A stretch of 42,363 bases of DNA from Nitrospinota bacterium (lineage in GTDB: Bacteria; Nitrospinota_A; UBA7883; JACRGQ01), in the NCBI GenBank assembly GCA_016200345.1, contig JACQEX010000084.1:1-42363 (forward strand). Reading direction: 5' to 3'. This document shows positions 20,180-29,295 of the stretch, in pieces. A model generated the notes under the pieces. That model had not been told where the DNA came from. It worked only from the letters and a program-made list of their open reading frames with translations, and searched no databases. Each line of letters begins with the position of its first letter. Position 1 is the first letter of the stretch. The position numbers and the translations under genes are program-made.

Positions 20180-22420
20180 CTAACTAGGCATATTTACGTC
20201 AAGAAGGGTTCTGACCGTGTCCAGAAGGTTGGATTGGTCGAAGCTCCCCTTTATGATGTACGCGTTTGCGCCTGCCTGCACCCCTTTCCGCTTGTCCTCG
20301 TCCTTGTCGCGCGAGCTTACGATGATTATCGGAGTGTGCTTGTAGTTGGCGTCCTTTCTAAGTTTTTCGGTGAGGGAAAAGCCGTCCAATATCGGCATTT
20401 CGACGTCCGTGACCACAAGGTCATAGTTGAAATTTTGCGCCTTTTCAAACGCCTCCATTCCGTCCGCCGCAACGTTGACCTTGTATCCGTACGATTCTAG
20501 GATGCTCTTCTCAATATCGCGGGTGTTGACCGAGTCGTCAACGACCAGAATATTTATTTCGCGTTCGCCGCCGGTTTTCCCCGCACCCGCCACTTGCTCC
20601 GCCTCCTTGACGTTTTTGGAGGCGGAAAAAAGGCGCGGCGTGTTTATAACCAGGGCTATTTCGTTCTTGCCCGTCATCGCGACGCCGGATATTAGCGGCA
20701 CTTTTTTAAGGTGGGAGGGGAGAGGCTTTATCTCCATGTCCTCCTCGCTTATCATCGCGTCCACCACGACGGCCAGTTTTTCCCCGGAAGAGATAAGAAC
20801 CACCACGTTCAAATCTTCCGAGGAACCGGAACCTTTGACCGACATGCCGACGAGCGCCGATAGGTCCACAAGCGGCACGAGTTGCTCCCTTAGTCGAATC
20901 GCCCGTTTGTCAACGACCGCAATCACGTCGGTCTTTCGAATTTTCATCACCTCCTCGACGGAGGCGACCATAATCCCAAACACCGTGTTTGCCGCCGAGA
21001 CCAAGAACACGCGCATTATCGCCAGCGTCAGCGGAAGGGTGATGTGGAAGTCCGTCCCTTTCCCCTCCGCAGTGGTCACCGAGATGGAGCCCTTCAATTT
21101 TTCAACGATGTTTTGGCGCACCACGTCCATGCCAACGCCCCTGCCCGATATGTCGGTGATGAAGGTGCTGGTGCTGAATCCCGGCCTGAAAATCAGGTTG
21201 ATAATTTCTGCCTCCGAAAGTTGTTCCAACGCCTCGGGCGTGTGTATCCGCTTTTCGACCGCCTTTTGTTTTATTTTTTCCAAGGGGATGCCGTCGCCGT
21301 CGTCCGACACGTGGATGAACACCGCGCCCCCTTCGTGGCCGGCCGCTATGGTAATCGCTCCGGCGGCGGGTTTCCCGGCTTTTTTGCGCGCCTCCGGTGT
21401 TTCTAAGCCGTGGTCAATGCAGTTTCGTATCATGTGCATCAGAGGGTCGCCGATGTTTTCGATGATTTTTTTGTCCAACTCGGTGTCGCCGCCCGTAATT
21501 TTCAGCTCCACCGATTTGTTGATTGAAACCGCGATGTCGCGCACATATCGGTGGAACGAGTCAAAAATCGTGGAAAGTGGAAGCATCCTAAGACGCGCCC
21601 CGCGCTCCATCAGTTGGTCGGTAAGGATGGATTGGTAGGCGACGTCGTTTTTATATCCGCCCAAGAAAAGCCGCTCGGCGTTTAACGCCGCCATCAGCGC
21701 GCCCTTTGCGTCCTCGTATTCGGCTTGCTCCTGCGCGCTTGTTCCGGCCCTTTCGGGAAGCGATTCGATGGCTCGGCGCATCGCCTTTATAAGTTCCTCA
21801 AGGGCGTTGCCGTGTTCCTTTAGCCGGCTTTGGCTGGCGATGATTTCGCCCATGATTTTTATTGTTTCGTCCAGTTTCGAGGCGTTAATCCTAAGGGTTT
21901 CGTCCTCTTGGACCGCCGCTTTTTTTTGTTCCTGCGGCTCCGGCCTGGGCGGTTTTTCCGCGATGGTCGGCGGGGGCGGAACCGACGGCTCCGGCCGGGA
22001 CTCCTGCTTTGCCGCCGGCGTTGGAGGCTCTTCCCCCTTAAGTGCGGCGACGAGCGATTTTATGACCGCCTCGTTGTCGAACCCAGAGTCGTTGTGGTTT
22101 TTTCGAACGTCGGCCACGACAGCCGAGAGCGCGTCCAGCGATGAGAATATGGCGCTAAACTGCCATTGTGCCAGTTTCAACTCCCCTTTCTTAACCGCCT
22201 CCAGCGCGTCTTCCAGCTTGTGGGACACTTCGCTGATTTTGGAAAGGCCCAACATTCTGGCCGAACCTTTTATGGTGTGGGCGGACCTAAAAATTTGGTT
22301 CATTGTCTCGGCGTCGTTCTGGTCTTTTTCGAGCTTAAGCAGGCCGTCCCCGATTTTTTTTAGATGGTCCGAGGCCTCGTCGCAAAATCTTCCGATGTAT
22401 TTTGACTTGTCAATCTTCAT
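20180..22420 (-). CDS. cheA: Hybrid chemotaxis kinase CheA with C-terminal receiver
   Basis: The 746-residue protein has an HPt domain with phospho-acceptor His48 (SAHTIKGSARMLG) and a Pro-rich linker (about 130-170) in place of a P2 domain. A dimerisation domain, a HATPase domain (HMIRNCIDHGLE, DDGDGI, SGRGVGMDVV), a CheW-like P5 domain and a receiver domain (about 622-743; phospho-acceptor in LVVTDVEMPILDG) follow. This CheA-receiver layout is like FrzE of Myxococcus and twitching-motility kinases. It is the last gene of the chemosensory operon, one base after cheR. The built-in receiver may serve as the output or a phosphate sink, as no separate CheY is found in the operon apart from the first receiver gene. 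Confidence 0.96.
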   Translation of the reverse strand: MKIDKSKYIGRFCDEASDHLKKIGDGLLKLEKDQNDAETMNQIFRSAHTIKGSARMLGLSKISEVSHKLEDALEAVKKGELKLAQWQFSAIFSSLDALSAVVADVRKNHNDSGFDNEAVIKSLVAALKGEEPPTPAAKQESRPEPSVPPPPTIAEKPPRPEPQEQKKAAVQEDETLRINASKLDETIKIMGEIIASQSRLKEHGNALEELIKAMRRAIESLPERAGTSAQEQAEYEDAKGALMAALNAERLFLGGYKNDVAYQSILTDQLMERGARLRMLPLSTIFDSFHRYVRDIAVSINKSVELKITGGDTELDKKIIENIGDPLMHMIRNCIDHGLETPEARKKAGKPAAGAITIAAGHEGGAVFIHVSDDGDGIPLEKIKQKAVEKRIHTPEALEQLSEAEIINLIFRPGFSTSTFITDISGRGVGMDVVRQNIVEKLKGSISVTTAEGKGTDFHITLPLTLAIMRVFLVSAANTVFGIMVASVEEVMKIRKTDVIAVVDKRAIRLREQLVPLVDLSALVGMSVKGSGSSEDLNVVVLISSGEKLAVVVDAMISEEDMEIKPLPSHLKKVPLISGVAMTGKNEIALVINTPRLFSASKNVKEAEQVAGAGKTGGEREINILVVDDSVNTRDIEKSILESYGYKVNVAADGMEAFEKAQNFNYDLVVTDVEMPILDGFSLTEKLRKDANYKHTPIIIVSSRDKDEDKRKGVQAGANAYIIKGSFDQSNLLDTVRTLLDVNMPS

Positions 22421-23940
22421 TTAAACCACCGCGCCCTTTTTGACTCCCTGCGTAATCTTTTGGATGTTGTGCCTGCAAAGCCTCGCCAGTTGGTTGGGCG
22501 GGAACGAGAGCGGGAAAAACGTAAGGCCGTGTTCCGCGTCGTCGTTCTTCTCGATTATGGAGGCCACGACCCCGTACTCATAAGTGGCGCCGCGCCCGTC
22601 GTCCATGCCGTAATATAGCTCCGCTAGGTAGAAGTGGGCGAGCCAGCACTTCGGGGATATATAAATGGCCTTCTTGAAGATTCCGACGGCCTCCTCTTCC
22701 CTCTCTTTTGTTTTGGCAATCATCCCTTGTAGCAAAAGCCCCTCCAGATCCCAGTCGTCCAACGCCAGCAATTTTTTTACGGATTCCGCCGCCTCGTCGA
22801 GATTTTGCATGTTTAAGTGGATGCTCGCCTTAAGGGAAAGCGCCTTTTTAAAACCGGCGTCCATTTCGAGCAGAATTTTTAACGTCAAAAGCGCCCCGGG
22901 ATATTCCTTGTCGGTCGCCTTTGCCATGGCCTCGTCGAACAACTCGTTGGGGGTTCTTCTGTCGTGGGCTTCCTTTATCCGCGGCTTAAAAAGGTCCGAC
23001 ACCTCCGAGTTCCCCGTCGGCGCGGATTGTTGCCTCGCCTTAAAAAAAAACGGGTTCAGACCGGCTGTCTGCCCTACGACGGGCTGGGACGAGCGGTGGG
23101 TCCGGCGTTCCTCAACCGGTACGTCAATTCGTTTTTGGTAAACGAAGGCATTTTCCATCTCATGAAGAAAAAGCGCGCCGGTGTTGTAGAAATATGTCTC
23201 CGCGGACGAGAGGAAAAGATATCCTTCGTCGGTCAACAGGGCGGATAATTTTTTAAAAATGTTCTTTTGGACGTCGGCGGAGAAATATATCGAGACGTTC
23301 CGGTAAAAAACGACGTCCATTTTGGAGAGTTGTTCCGGGTATTGAGGGTCGAAAAGATTCAATTTTTGAAAACTGACCGACTTCTTGAGCAACGGCGAAA
23401 TATCGTGCGCCCCTTCCGATGTGCCGTCCTTGGCGGTAAAATACCTCCCGCGAGTTTTTGAGTCCATCCCCCTGAACGAGTGTCCCCTATAAACCCCCCC
23501 CGCGCGGCGTTAAGGACGGTTTCGTCGATATCCACGCCAAAAACCTCGATCCTTTCAAGAATGGCGGGGCCGTGCGTCTCTACGAGCGAGATGCAGATGG
23601 AGAACGCCTCCTCGCCGGTGGAGCAACCCGCGCTTAAAAATCGCACCTTGGAGCCGGGGGCCTTGCGTTGAAGGATTTCCGGGAATATTTTGTCGTTAAG
23701 CGCCTTAAAGTGCGACGGCTCCCGCAAAAAATAAGTTTCGTTGACCGTTATGAGGTTGATGAGCGCGTCCATCTCCTCTTTGTCGTTCAAGATTTGTGCG
23801 TGGTATTTCTCCAAGGAGTCGCAGTGAAGGGCCCCGCACCTTTTTTTTAGCGACGCATCAAGCGAAAACAAGGTTTCATCGCGAAAATAGATGCCCGTTT
23901 TTTGGTGTATCAGCGTCCTAAACAGCTCAAGAGCGGTCAT
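22421..23940 (-). CDS. cheR: CheR methyltransferase with TPR extension, frameshifted at a G8 tract
   Basis: Two overlapping frames together make one CheR. The first (from ATG 23940) gives the N-terminal domain, NETYFLREPSHFKAL and the SAM motif FLSAGCSTGEEAFS. The second (to 22421) gives the rest of the fold (VVFYRNVSIYFSADVQ, GYLFLSSAETY) and a C-terminal TPR region. The break is at a run of eight G (C8 on the + strand, 23494-23501); one more G restores ARGGVYRGHSFRGMDS and a protein of about 506 residues. CheR methylates glutamates of chemoreceptors. The start overlaps the cheB stop as ATGA. The shift may be a sequencing error, phase variation or a real mutation. Confidence 0.9.
23494..23501 (-). 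repeat. Homopolymer tract (G8 on coding strand) at the cheR frameshift
   Basis: Eight consecutive C on the + strand interrupt cheR at the point where the frame changes. Nine would keep the gene open. Such tracts are typical both of slipped-strand phase variation and of sequencing indels. Confidence 0.8.
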
Positions 23941-25010
23941 TTTTTAGCGGCCTCGGTCGGATTTGCGTCAGGAAACAGCTCGGCGACGGCTCTCCCGATT
24001 TCAGGCAGTGGGAGGATGAAATCCGCGTAACCTTTTTGCGCCGTCACTCCCGGCATTCCGTAAACGACGGACGTCTTTTCGTCCTGGGCTATGGTCAAAC
24101 CACCCGCGCGTTGGATTAGGCCGATTCCCTCCGCGCCGTCGTCCCCCATTCCGGTAAGGATTACGCCCACGCTTTTTTCGCGGTAAACCTCGGCGACGGA
24201 AGACAAAAGCATGTCGCACGACGGATGAAAGATGTCCTTGGGGGTTCTGTCAATTAGCAGAACTCTCCTGTTCGCCGCGACTTTAATATTTTTCCCCGGC
24301 GGTGCGAAATAAACAACGCCGTTAAGCAAATCCTCGCCGTTCGTGGCAGTTCTAATTTTCATCGTGAGCGATGACGCGAGCCATTCCACAAAGCCCATTA
24401 CGAACCCGTCGTCCATATGCTGGGCTACGACAATCGGGGCCGGAAGGCCCCCTTTGAACTCGGATAGCACGGCGTTAAGCGCGCGAGGGCCGCCGGTACT
24501 GCTGGCGATAGCCACGACGTCGTATTTCCCGACCGCCTTGGCCTTGACCGCCTCGGCGGCGCGTTGTTCCTTTGCCTCCCTCGGCTCCTGCAGGGCCTTA
24601 AGGCGCAGTGAAGGTTTCAAGTGGCGTATAACCTTAACTTTCGACAGCGACTTGAGTTTTGTTACGTACTCGCCGTTGTCGTTCTCGCCGATGTTTTTCT
24701 TCGGGTATATGTCGAGCGCGCCCTTGCTGATGGACGAAAAGGCCGTTTTTGAGGAGTCAAAATCCGTCACCACCATAATCGGGCACGGGCTGTCGGCCAT
24801 GATGGTTTCAATCGCCTCGAAGCCCTCCATCACTGGCATCCTGATGTCCATGGATATGATGTCGGGTTTTAACTCCTTTGCCATGCGAACCGCCTCGGCC
24901 CCGTTTGTCGCCATGCCGACAACCGCCAGCCCCTGGTCCATGGAGATTAAATCCGCGAGCATGTCCCGCATAAGCGGACTGTCGTCCACTATCAAAACCG
25001 TTGTCGCCAT
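23937..25010 (-). CDS. cheB: Chemotaxis protein-glutamate methylesterase CheB
   Basis: The 357-residue protein has an N-terminal receiver (Asp55 in ISMDIRMPVMEG) and a C-terminal methylesterase domain. The catalytic residues are Ser in IASSTGGP, His in VAQHMDDGF and Asp in TGMGDDGAEG. It removes methyl groups added by CheR to the receptor. It overlaps cheR by four bases and follows the MCP gene closely. Confidence 0.97.
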   Translation of the reverse strand: MATTVLIVDDSPLMRDMLADLISMDQGLAVVGMATNGAEAVRMAKELKPDIISMDIRMPVMEGFEAIETIMADSPCPIMVVTDFDSSKTAFSSISKGALDIYPKKNIGENDNGEYVTKLKSLSKVKVIRHLKPSLRLKALQEPREAKEQRAAEAVKAKAVGKYDVVAIASSTGGPRALNAVLSEFKGGLPAPIVVAQHMDDGFVMGFVEWLASSLTMKIRTATNGEDLLNGVVYFAPPGKNIKVAANRRVLLIDRTPKDIFHPSCDMLLSSVAEVYREKSVGVILTGMGDDGAEGIGLIQRAGGLTIAQDEKTSVVYGMPGVTAQKGYADFILPLPEIGRAVAELFPDANPTEAAKK

Positions 25011-25040
25011 TTTATCCTTTTTGCGCCGTTGTGATTATGC

Positions 25041-26666
25041 TTATGAGTTCGTCAACGGACTGCCGTTTACTTTAAACTCGCTTAAAATCCCCTTAAGGTT
25101 GGTGGCCAAGTCCCTCATCGTAACCGCCGAGGCCGACGTCTGGCGTATCGCCGCCGAGGAGTGGTGCAGGCCCTGGTCAATTTCCTTAAGCGCGGTCAGC
25201 ACTTGGTTGGCCGCCGTTTTTTGCTGTTGGGTGGACAGGGATATCTGCGACGCCGAGTCGGTGGCGGACTTGGTGCCGGCCACTATGTGCACCAAGTCGT
25301 CGAGCGTGGCGGTGGCGTAGTTCGCCCCCTCGCGCACGGTCTTGGCTCCTTTTTCGGAAACGATGACGAGGCGGTTGACCGCCTTTTGAATCTCGTCAAT
25401 CTTGCTTTGAATTTCGCCGGTGGACTCCATCACGTTGTCGGCGAGCCTTCTAATCTCGCCCGCGACGACGCTGAAGCGTTTGCCCGCCTCGCCCGCGCTG
25501 GAGGCCTCGATTGCGGCGTTGAACGCTATCATTTTTGTCTGGTCGGCGATGTTGTTAATCATCCCCATTATTTTGCCGATTTCCTTGGACTTCCTGTCGA
25601 GCTCCATTATTTCGTTTATGCTGTTCTTGTTGTCCGTCTCTATCTCGTCCATCTTGTCCTTTAGGGAGCCGAGGGAGACGACGCTCCTGTCGGTTTCGGT
25701 CAGCATGTTTCTGGAGAGCTGTGCCACGGCGTTCGCGTTGTCCGCAATTTGGGAGCTGGAGACGGAAAGCTCCTCCATCGTCGCGGTTATCTCCGACAGC
25801 GAGGAGGACTGTTCCGTTGAGACGGAGGCCTGCTCGTCAACGGAGACGGCGATTTCGTTTGCCGAGGTGTTGACTTTTCCGGCGAGGTTGTTGACCTCCA
25901 GCACAAGAACCTTCAGGCTGGCGACGTGCGCGTTGAATCCCGTCACGAGGTCGCCGATTTCATTTTTTTCCTCAAATTTGACCGCCGTGCCCAAATCCAG
26001 GGTTTTTGTGAACTCCGTTATTTTTTCGGCCACGTGGAGAATGGGCGCCGAGATGCGTCTGCCCATATAGCGTGCCGCAAAAAACGCCACCAGCGGGACG
26101 AGTATCAGGCCTAGAATCATGTTGGAAAGAACTTTTACCCAAATTGTCCCAAGCTCTTTTGCGGAGAAGACCGCGAAAGCCCTCCCGCCGTTGTCAATTT
26201 CCAATTTTTTATAAATATAGACCACCATGTTTTCGGAGTCCACGACGACCTCTCTGTTCCCCATGGCCGCTATTTGCGCGGCGTAAAAGGCCTTCTTGTC
26301 GTCCGCAACCCCGTCTTTTGTGTATTCATATTCAATCTTAGCGGGAGGGATGGCCTCGGAAAATTCGGTTTTGGGGGAGCCTGCGCTCATTCCCTCCATC
26401 TTCAGATAAATCATTTCCGAATCAGTCTTGTACATGTCCACGGCGCTCTGATTTTTGAGGTTCATAAGGTTGCCGCCGTTGATGTTTCTTGTCGCAAGCG
26501 CGACGACGGGACGAAAGGCTTGGAGGCTTTTTTCGACCACAAACCCCTTGTAGGCCTTCGACTCCCCATAGTATTGCAAAGCCCCCATTAAAATAATGGA
26601 AACGGCCACGACGCCCATTATTGCAATGAGAATCTCGGTTTTTATGCTACGCGATTTAACTTCCAA
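25041..26666 (-). CDS. Methyl-accepting chemotaxis protein
   Basis: The 541-residue receptor has an N-terminal transmembrane helix (about 10-30), a periplasmic sensing region of about 145 residues, a second helix (about 177-198), a HAMP domain and a long cytoplasmic signalling coiled coil. The conserved hairpin tip appears as IADQTKMIAFNAAIEASSAGEAG. The periplasmic ligand is unknown. It sits between the haem-c protein gene and cheB, so it is the likely receptor for this array. Confidence 0.96.
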   Translation of the reverse strand: MEVKSRSIKTEILIAIMGVVAVSIILMGALQYYGESKAYKGFVVEKSLQAFRPVVALATRNINGGNLMNLKNQSAVDMYKTDSEMIYLKMEGMSAGSPKTEFSEAIPPAKIEYEYTKDGVADDKKAFYAAQIAAMGNREVVVDSENMVVYIYKKLEIDNGGRAFAVFSAKELGTIWVKVLSNMILGLILVPLVAFFAARYMGRRISAPILHVAEKITEFTKTLDLGTAVKFEEKNEIGDLVTGFNAHVASLKVLVLEVNNLAGKVNTSANEIAVSVDEQASVSTEQSSSLSEITATMEELSVSSSQIADNANAVAQLSRNMLTETDRSVVSLGSLKDKMDEIETDNKNSINEIMELDRKSKEIGKIMGMINNIADQTKMIAFNAAIEASSAGEAGKRFSVVAGEIRRLADNVMESTGEIQSKIDEIQKAVNRLVIVSEKGAKTVREGANYATATLDDLVHIVAGTKSATDSASQISLSTQQQKTAANQVLTALKEIDQGLHHSSAAIRQTSASAVTMRDLATNLKGILSEFKVNGSPLTNS

Positions 26667-26736
26667 GACAATCCTCCCCTCGTTTTCGTTCTAAAACTAC
26701 CCCGCCATTTTAATCGGGCGGGGTGGTTGGATATTG

Positions 26737-27264
26737 TTATTTTGCCAGCGTCCCGCACTGACCGCCCGCGCAAAATGACGCGTAGCCGGTGTGGCAGGTT
26801 CTGCAGGTCTCGACCGCCAACGGGCCGGTTGCCGCCGCTATGTCCTTGCCGTCCTCGGTGAACACGCCGTATGCCGGTTTGCCGCCGGAATGGCCCGTGA
26901 CAAAAAGAACCTTCATGTCAACAAGATGCAGGATGAGGTTGCTACCGTCCTTAAACTTCCCGGCGCGGGCTTTATAGCCCTCTTTTACCGACGGGTTCAC
27001 GAGCACTTTCACCTTGCCTGGGCCGCCGGCCTTTACGTTGCAATAGGTGGCTACGGTCTCTTGGTATATCGGCGGGAGCGTGTGGACGTCCGCGTCGCAT
27101 CCGGGCAAGGCGCCTATTTTGGTCAGGGTGGTGGAGACGCTCTCCCATTTTTTCCAGTCCGCCGGGAATGCCGCCTCGGAACCGGCGCTTGCCGGAGCGG
27201 CGGAAAAGGCGAACGCCGCAATTGCGATAAAGATTGACGCGAGCGATTTAATACTTTTCATCAT
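26737..27264 (-). CDS. Exported haem-c protein with one CxxCH, cytochrome P460-like
   Basis: The 175-residue product has a signal peptide (MMKSIKSLASIFIAIAAFAF, cleavage near APASA) and a single haem-c motif CRTCH near the C-terminus. Four further cysteines occur, including a late CAGGQC. The overall pattern (FPADWKKWESVS..., DG..., CxxCH at the end) recalls cytochrome P460-type or similar periplasmic monohaem proteins, but this is a weak resemblance. It is transcribed with the chemosensory genes directly before the MCP, which suggests a periplasmic redox or gas-sensing partner; that is inference. ATG 27264 or 27261 may be used. Confidence 0.85.
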   Translation of the reverse strand: MMKSIKSLASIFIAIAAFAFSAAPASAGSEAAFPADWKKWESVSTTLTKIGALPGCDADVHTLPPIYQETVATYCNVKAGGPGKVKVLVNPSVKEGYKARAGKFKDGSNLILHLVDMKVLFVTGHSGGKPAYGVFTEDGKDIAAATGPLAVETCRTCHTGYASFCAGGQCGTLAK

Positions 27265-27374
27265 TCATGCTCTCCATAAAAAATTTAAAAACTACGAACC
27301 AAGGCGGCTTTAACAAAGACCGGTCTTGGAATTTTAAAACTTTTTTTGTGCTATAAAACGATAATCAACCGCAA

Positions 27375-27394
27375 CTAGCCAAAAACTAGCCGTT
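27375..27394 (-). repeat. 20-bp inverted repeat, right copy
   Basis: This is the exact reverse complement of 20153-20172. It lies 19 bases past the stop of the cheW-like gene and about 110 bases before the haem-c gene start. On the + strand it overlaps CAAAAAC-TAGCC-GTTTTTG (27380-27398), a perfect 7-bp hairpin. Confidence 0.8.
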
Positions 27395-27412
27395 TTTGAT
27401 TGGCCCCCGGTT

Positions 27413-27841
27413 TTAGGCGGCCTTTTTACCCGTTGTTTCCCAGCACAATTCCGTTAAATCCAGCAAAAGCCCCAGCTCCTCCCCGTGGTGGAAGCTCCCC
27501 CAGATGGACTTAAACGCCCCCAATTTCTCGACCATGGACGGCAAAGGCCGTATGTCAACGATGGATATCTTTATCATGTCTTCAGGCTCCTCCGTCAGAA
27601 ACCCCCAAAACGAGCCGTCCTTTTGCGCCTCTTTCAGGCGGATGATCTTCCAGTTTTCCCGCACGGGGGAGGCGTGCCCAAAAAATATTTCGTCCAAGCG
27701 GGATATCCTTTCGTTCTCCGAGGCGGTTCGGTGCTGGCCGTACACGCCCATTATTTGGTCTACTTTGACGCCGAACAACGCGCCGTTCACCCTAAAAAGC
27801 ATGACGTCCAAAGTTAGTGCGCCATGTTTTTCATTTTCCAT
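27413..27841 (-). CDS. Divergent CheW-like protein
   Basis: The 142-residue product starts with LDVMLFRVNGALFGVKVDQIMGV, which fits the first strands of a CheW (SH3-like) domain, and later has IKISIVDIRPLP and LLLDLTEL. The middle is unusual and the conserved CheW glycine-rich turns are missing, so the assignment rests on this pattern and on its place after a true cheW. The ATG at 27841 overlaps the cheW stop as TGATG; a GTG at 27844 is also possible. Confidence 0.7.
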   Translation of the reverse strand: MENEKHGALTLDVMLFRVNGALFGVKVDQIMGVYGQHRTASENERISRLDEIFFGHASPVRENWKIIRLKEAQKDGSFWGFLTEEPEDMIKISIVDIRPLPSMVEKLGAFKSIWGSFHHGEELGLLLDLTELCWETTGKKAA

Positions 27842-28377
27842 CACAGCTTCTCCATTTTTTGGAACACTTTTTCCAAGTCAAGAAGCGTCACGTTTTTATC
27901 CCTATACGACACGCTTCCGGCGATAAACTCCTTTTTCGAGTCGTCTATCGTGCCGATTGACGCGCCGACGGTGCTTTTGGGGACGTCCTCCACGTCCATG
28001 ACCGAACCGACCAGGATTCCTGTTCTCAACCCGGCTTTTTCCGCTATGAGGATTCTTTTGTTGGCCGACTCCGGCTCTTTCTGAAGGGAGAGGAAGAGGT
28101 TGAAATCAACCACCGACTCCACGTCCCCCCTCACGTTTATCAGGCCGAGAAGATACGCCGGGGTTCCGGGAACGGGCGTTATTTTGCCCGGATAAAGGAT
28201 CTCCTTTACGTCCTCCCCCTTGATGGCGTAGCTTCCGCCGAGAAGGGTGAAAAATACGAGCTGGACGGTCTGCTCGTTCACGTCCACTATTTTGGTGGCG
28301 GAAATTCTTTCGCGGACGGCGTTTAAAATTTCATCCTTGCTTTGCGCCGAACCGGTATCTTTTTCCGTGGTTTCCAT
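27841..28377 (-). CDS. cheW: Chemotaxis coupling protein CheW
   Basis: The 178-residue product from ATG 28377 has a full CheW domain (LVFFTLLGGSYAIKGEDVKE, GTPAYLLGLINVRGDVESVVD) after a 40-residue N-terminal extension. CheW connects receptors to CheA. An in-frame longer start at 28428 would reach into the preceding receiver gene and is unlikely. It is the second gene of the operon, 26 bases after the receiver gene. Confidence 0.92.
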   Translation of the reverse strand: METTEKDTGSAQSKDEILNAVRERISATKIVDVNEQTVQLVFFTLLGGSYAIKGEDVKEILYPGKITPVPGTPAYLLGLINVRGDVESVVDFNLFLSLQKEPESANKRILIAEKAGLRTGILVGSVMDVEDVPKSTVGASIGTIDDSKKEFIAGSVSYRDKNVTLLDLEKVFQKMEKL

Positions 28378-28403
28378 TTTTCCGAACGTTCCCCTAAAAA
28401 AAG

Positions 28404-28779
28404 CTATCCAAGCGCCTTTTCGACGCAACCCAAAATGTTGTCCTGAAAATTCTCGTCTTTTTCCAGATAGCTGGAGGCCCCGAGCGTCAGCGCTATCTCG
28501 CCCAAAACCGGCATATTATGCCCGGTCAAGACGACCACCGGCATATTGTGATTTTTTTTTGCGAAGCTCGCGCAACATGGCAAGCCCGTCCATCTCCGGC
28601 ATGTTCACGTCGGTGATTATTAGGCTAATTCCAGGGTTGGACTCAACTTGGGCGAGTCCCTCCAGGCCGTTTTCAGCCTGAAGCGCCTCGTACTTTTCCG
28701 TTGACTCCAAAATGTCCGACAAAACGCTTCTGACGATAAAATCATCGTCAACCACCAATATTTTTGGCTTGTCTCCCAT
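28404..28779 (-). CDS. CheY-like single-domain receiver, frameshifted at an A9 tract
   Basis: ATG 28779 has a strong GGAGGA just upstream. The frame reads ILVVDDDFIVRSVL and the phospho-acceptor region ITDVNMPEMDG, then breaks at nine A residues (T9 on the + strand, 28552-28560). With eight A the frame continues through NMPVVVLTGHNMP, SSYLEKDENF and CVEKALG to TAG 28404-28406, giving a normal 124-residue receiver. As it stands the protein would be cut to about 88 residues. It is the first gene of the chemosensory operon and could be its CheY. Confidence 0.85.
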
Positions 28780-28781
28780 CA

Positions 28782-29203
28782 GTCTCCTCCCAGACGAGCA
28801 TTTTGTGACCGCCGCCTTTTGCGTCGTGGACGCTGAAAAAAGGAGGATAACTTTTTCTCGGGCCGGACATCCGCCGCCAATTTTGCTGTCGGACCGAGGC
28901 GAGGGTTTTATGGAGTTGGCCCCGAAGGGGCAGGCGTTGGGAACGTTCGACGATGTGGAGTTCGAGCAGGAATCGGTCGGGTATTTGCCCGGCGACAAAT
29001 TAATAATGTACAGCGACGGGTTGTTCGAGATTAAAAACAAAAATTCCGCGTACGGCTTTGCCACATTCAAGGACTTTATTAAAGCTAACCAGAATAGGGG
29101 CGGCGGAGAATTGGCGGAGGCCGTCGAGAAGGAGTTGGAACAATTTTGGGACGGAGAGTCGGATCGGGACGATATGGCGCTAATTGTCGTTGAATTCCAA
29201 TAA
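28782..29203 (+). pseudogene. 5'-truncated PP2C/SpoIIE-type serine phosphatase (RsbU-like)
   Basis: About 140 codons match the C-terminal half of SpoIIE/RsbU phosphatases: LLPDEHFVTAAFCVVD, FSRAGHPPPILL, GQALGTFDD, YLPGDKLIMYSDGLFE and SDRDDMALIVVEF. The N-terminal half of the catalytic domain and any sensor domain are missing. The fragment begins where the divergent receiver gene starts, and its first codons overlap that gene's ribosome-binding site, so the upstream part has been replaced. The residual part lacks the first metal-binding motif and should be inactive. Confidence 0.85.
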
Positions 29204-29295
29204 AACTCTTTCTGATTTATCCTGCTCCGATTATTCGTGGAATGACCGTGGAATTGGGGTTAAAATGTCGCCTGTGACAAATTCGGAAGGCGTTT

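Noticed and set aside
21768-22424. Long + strand frames opposite cheA
   Set aside because: They are antisense shadows of cheA; their Ser/Ala-rich composition is that of a reversed coding frame.
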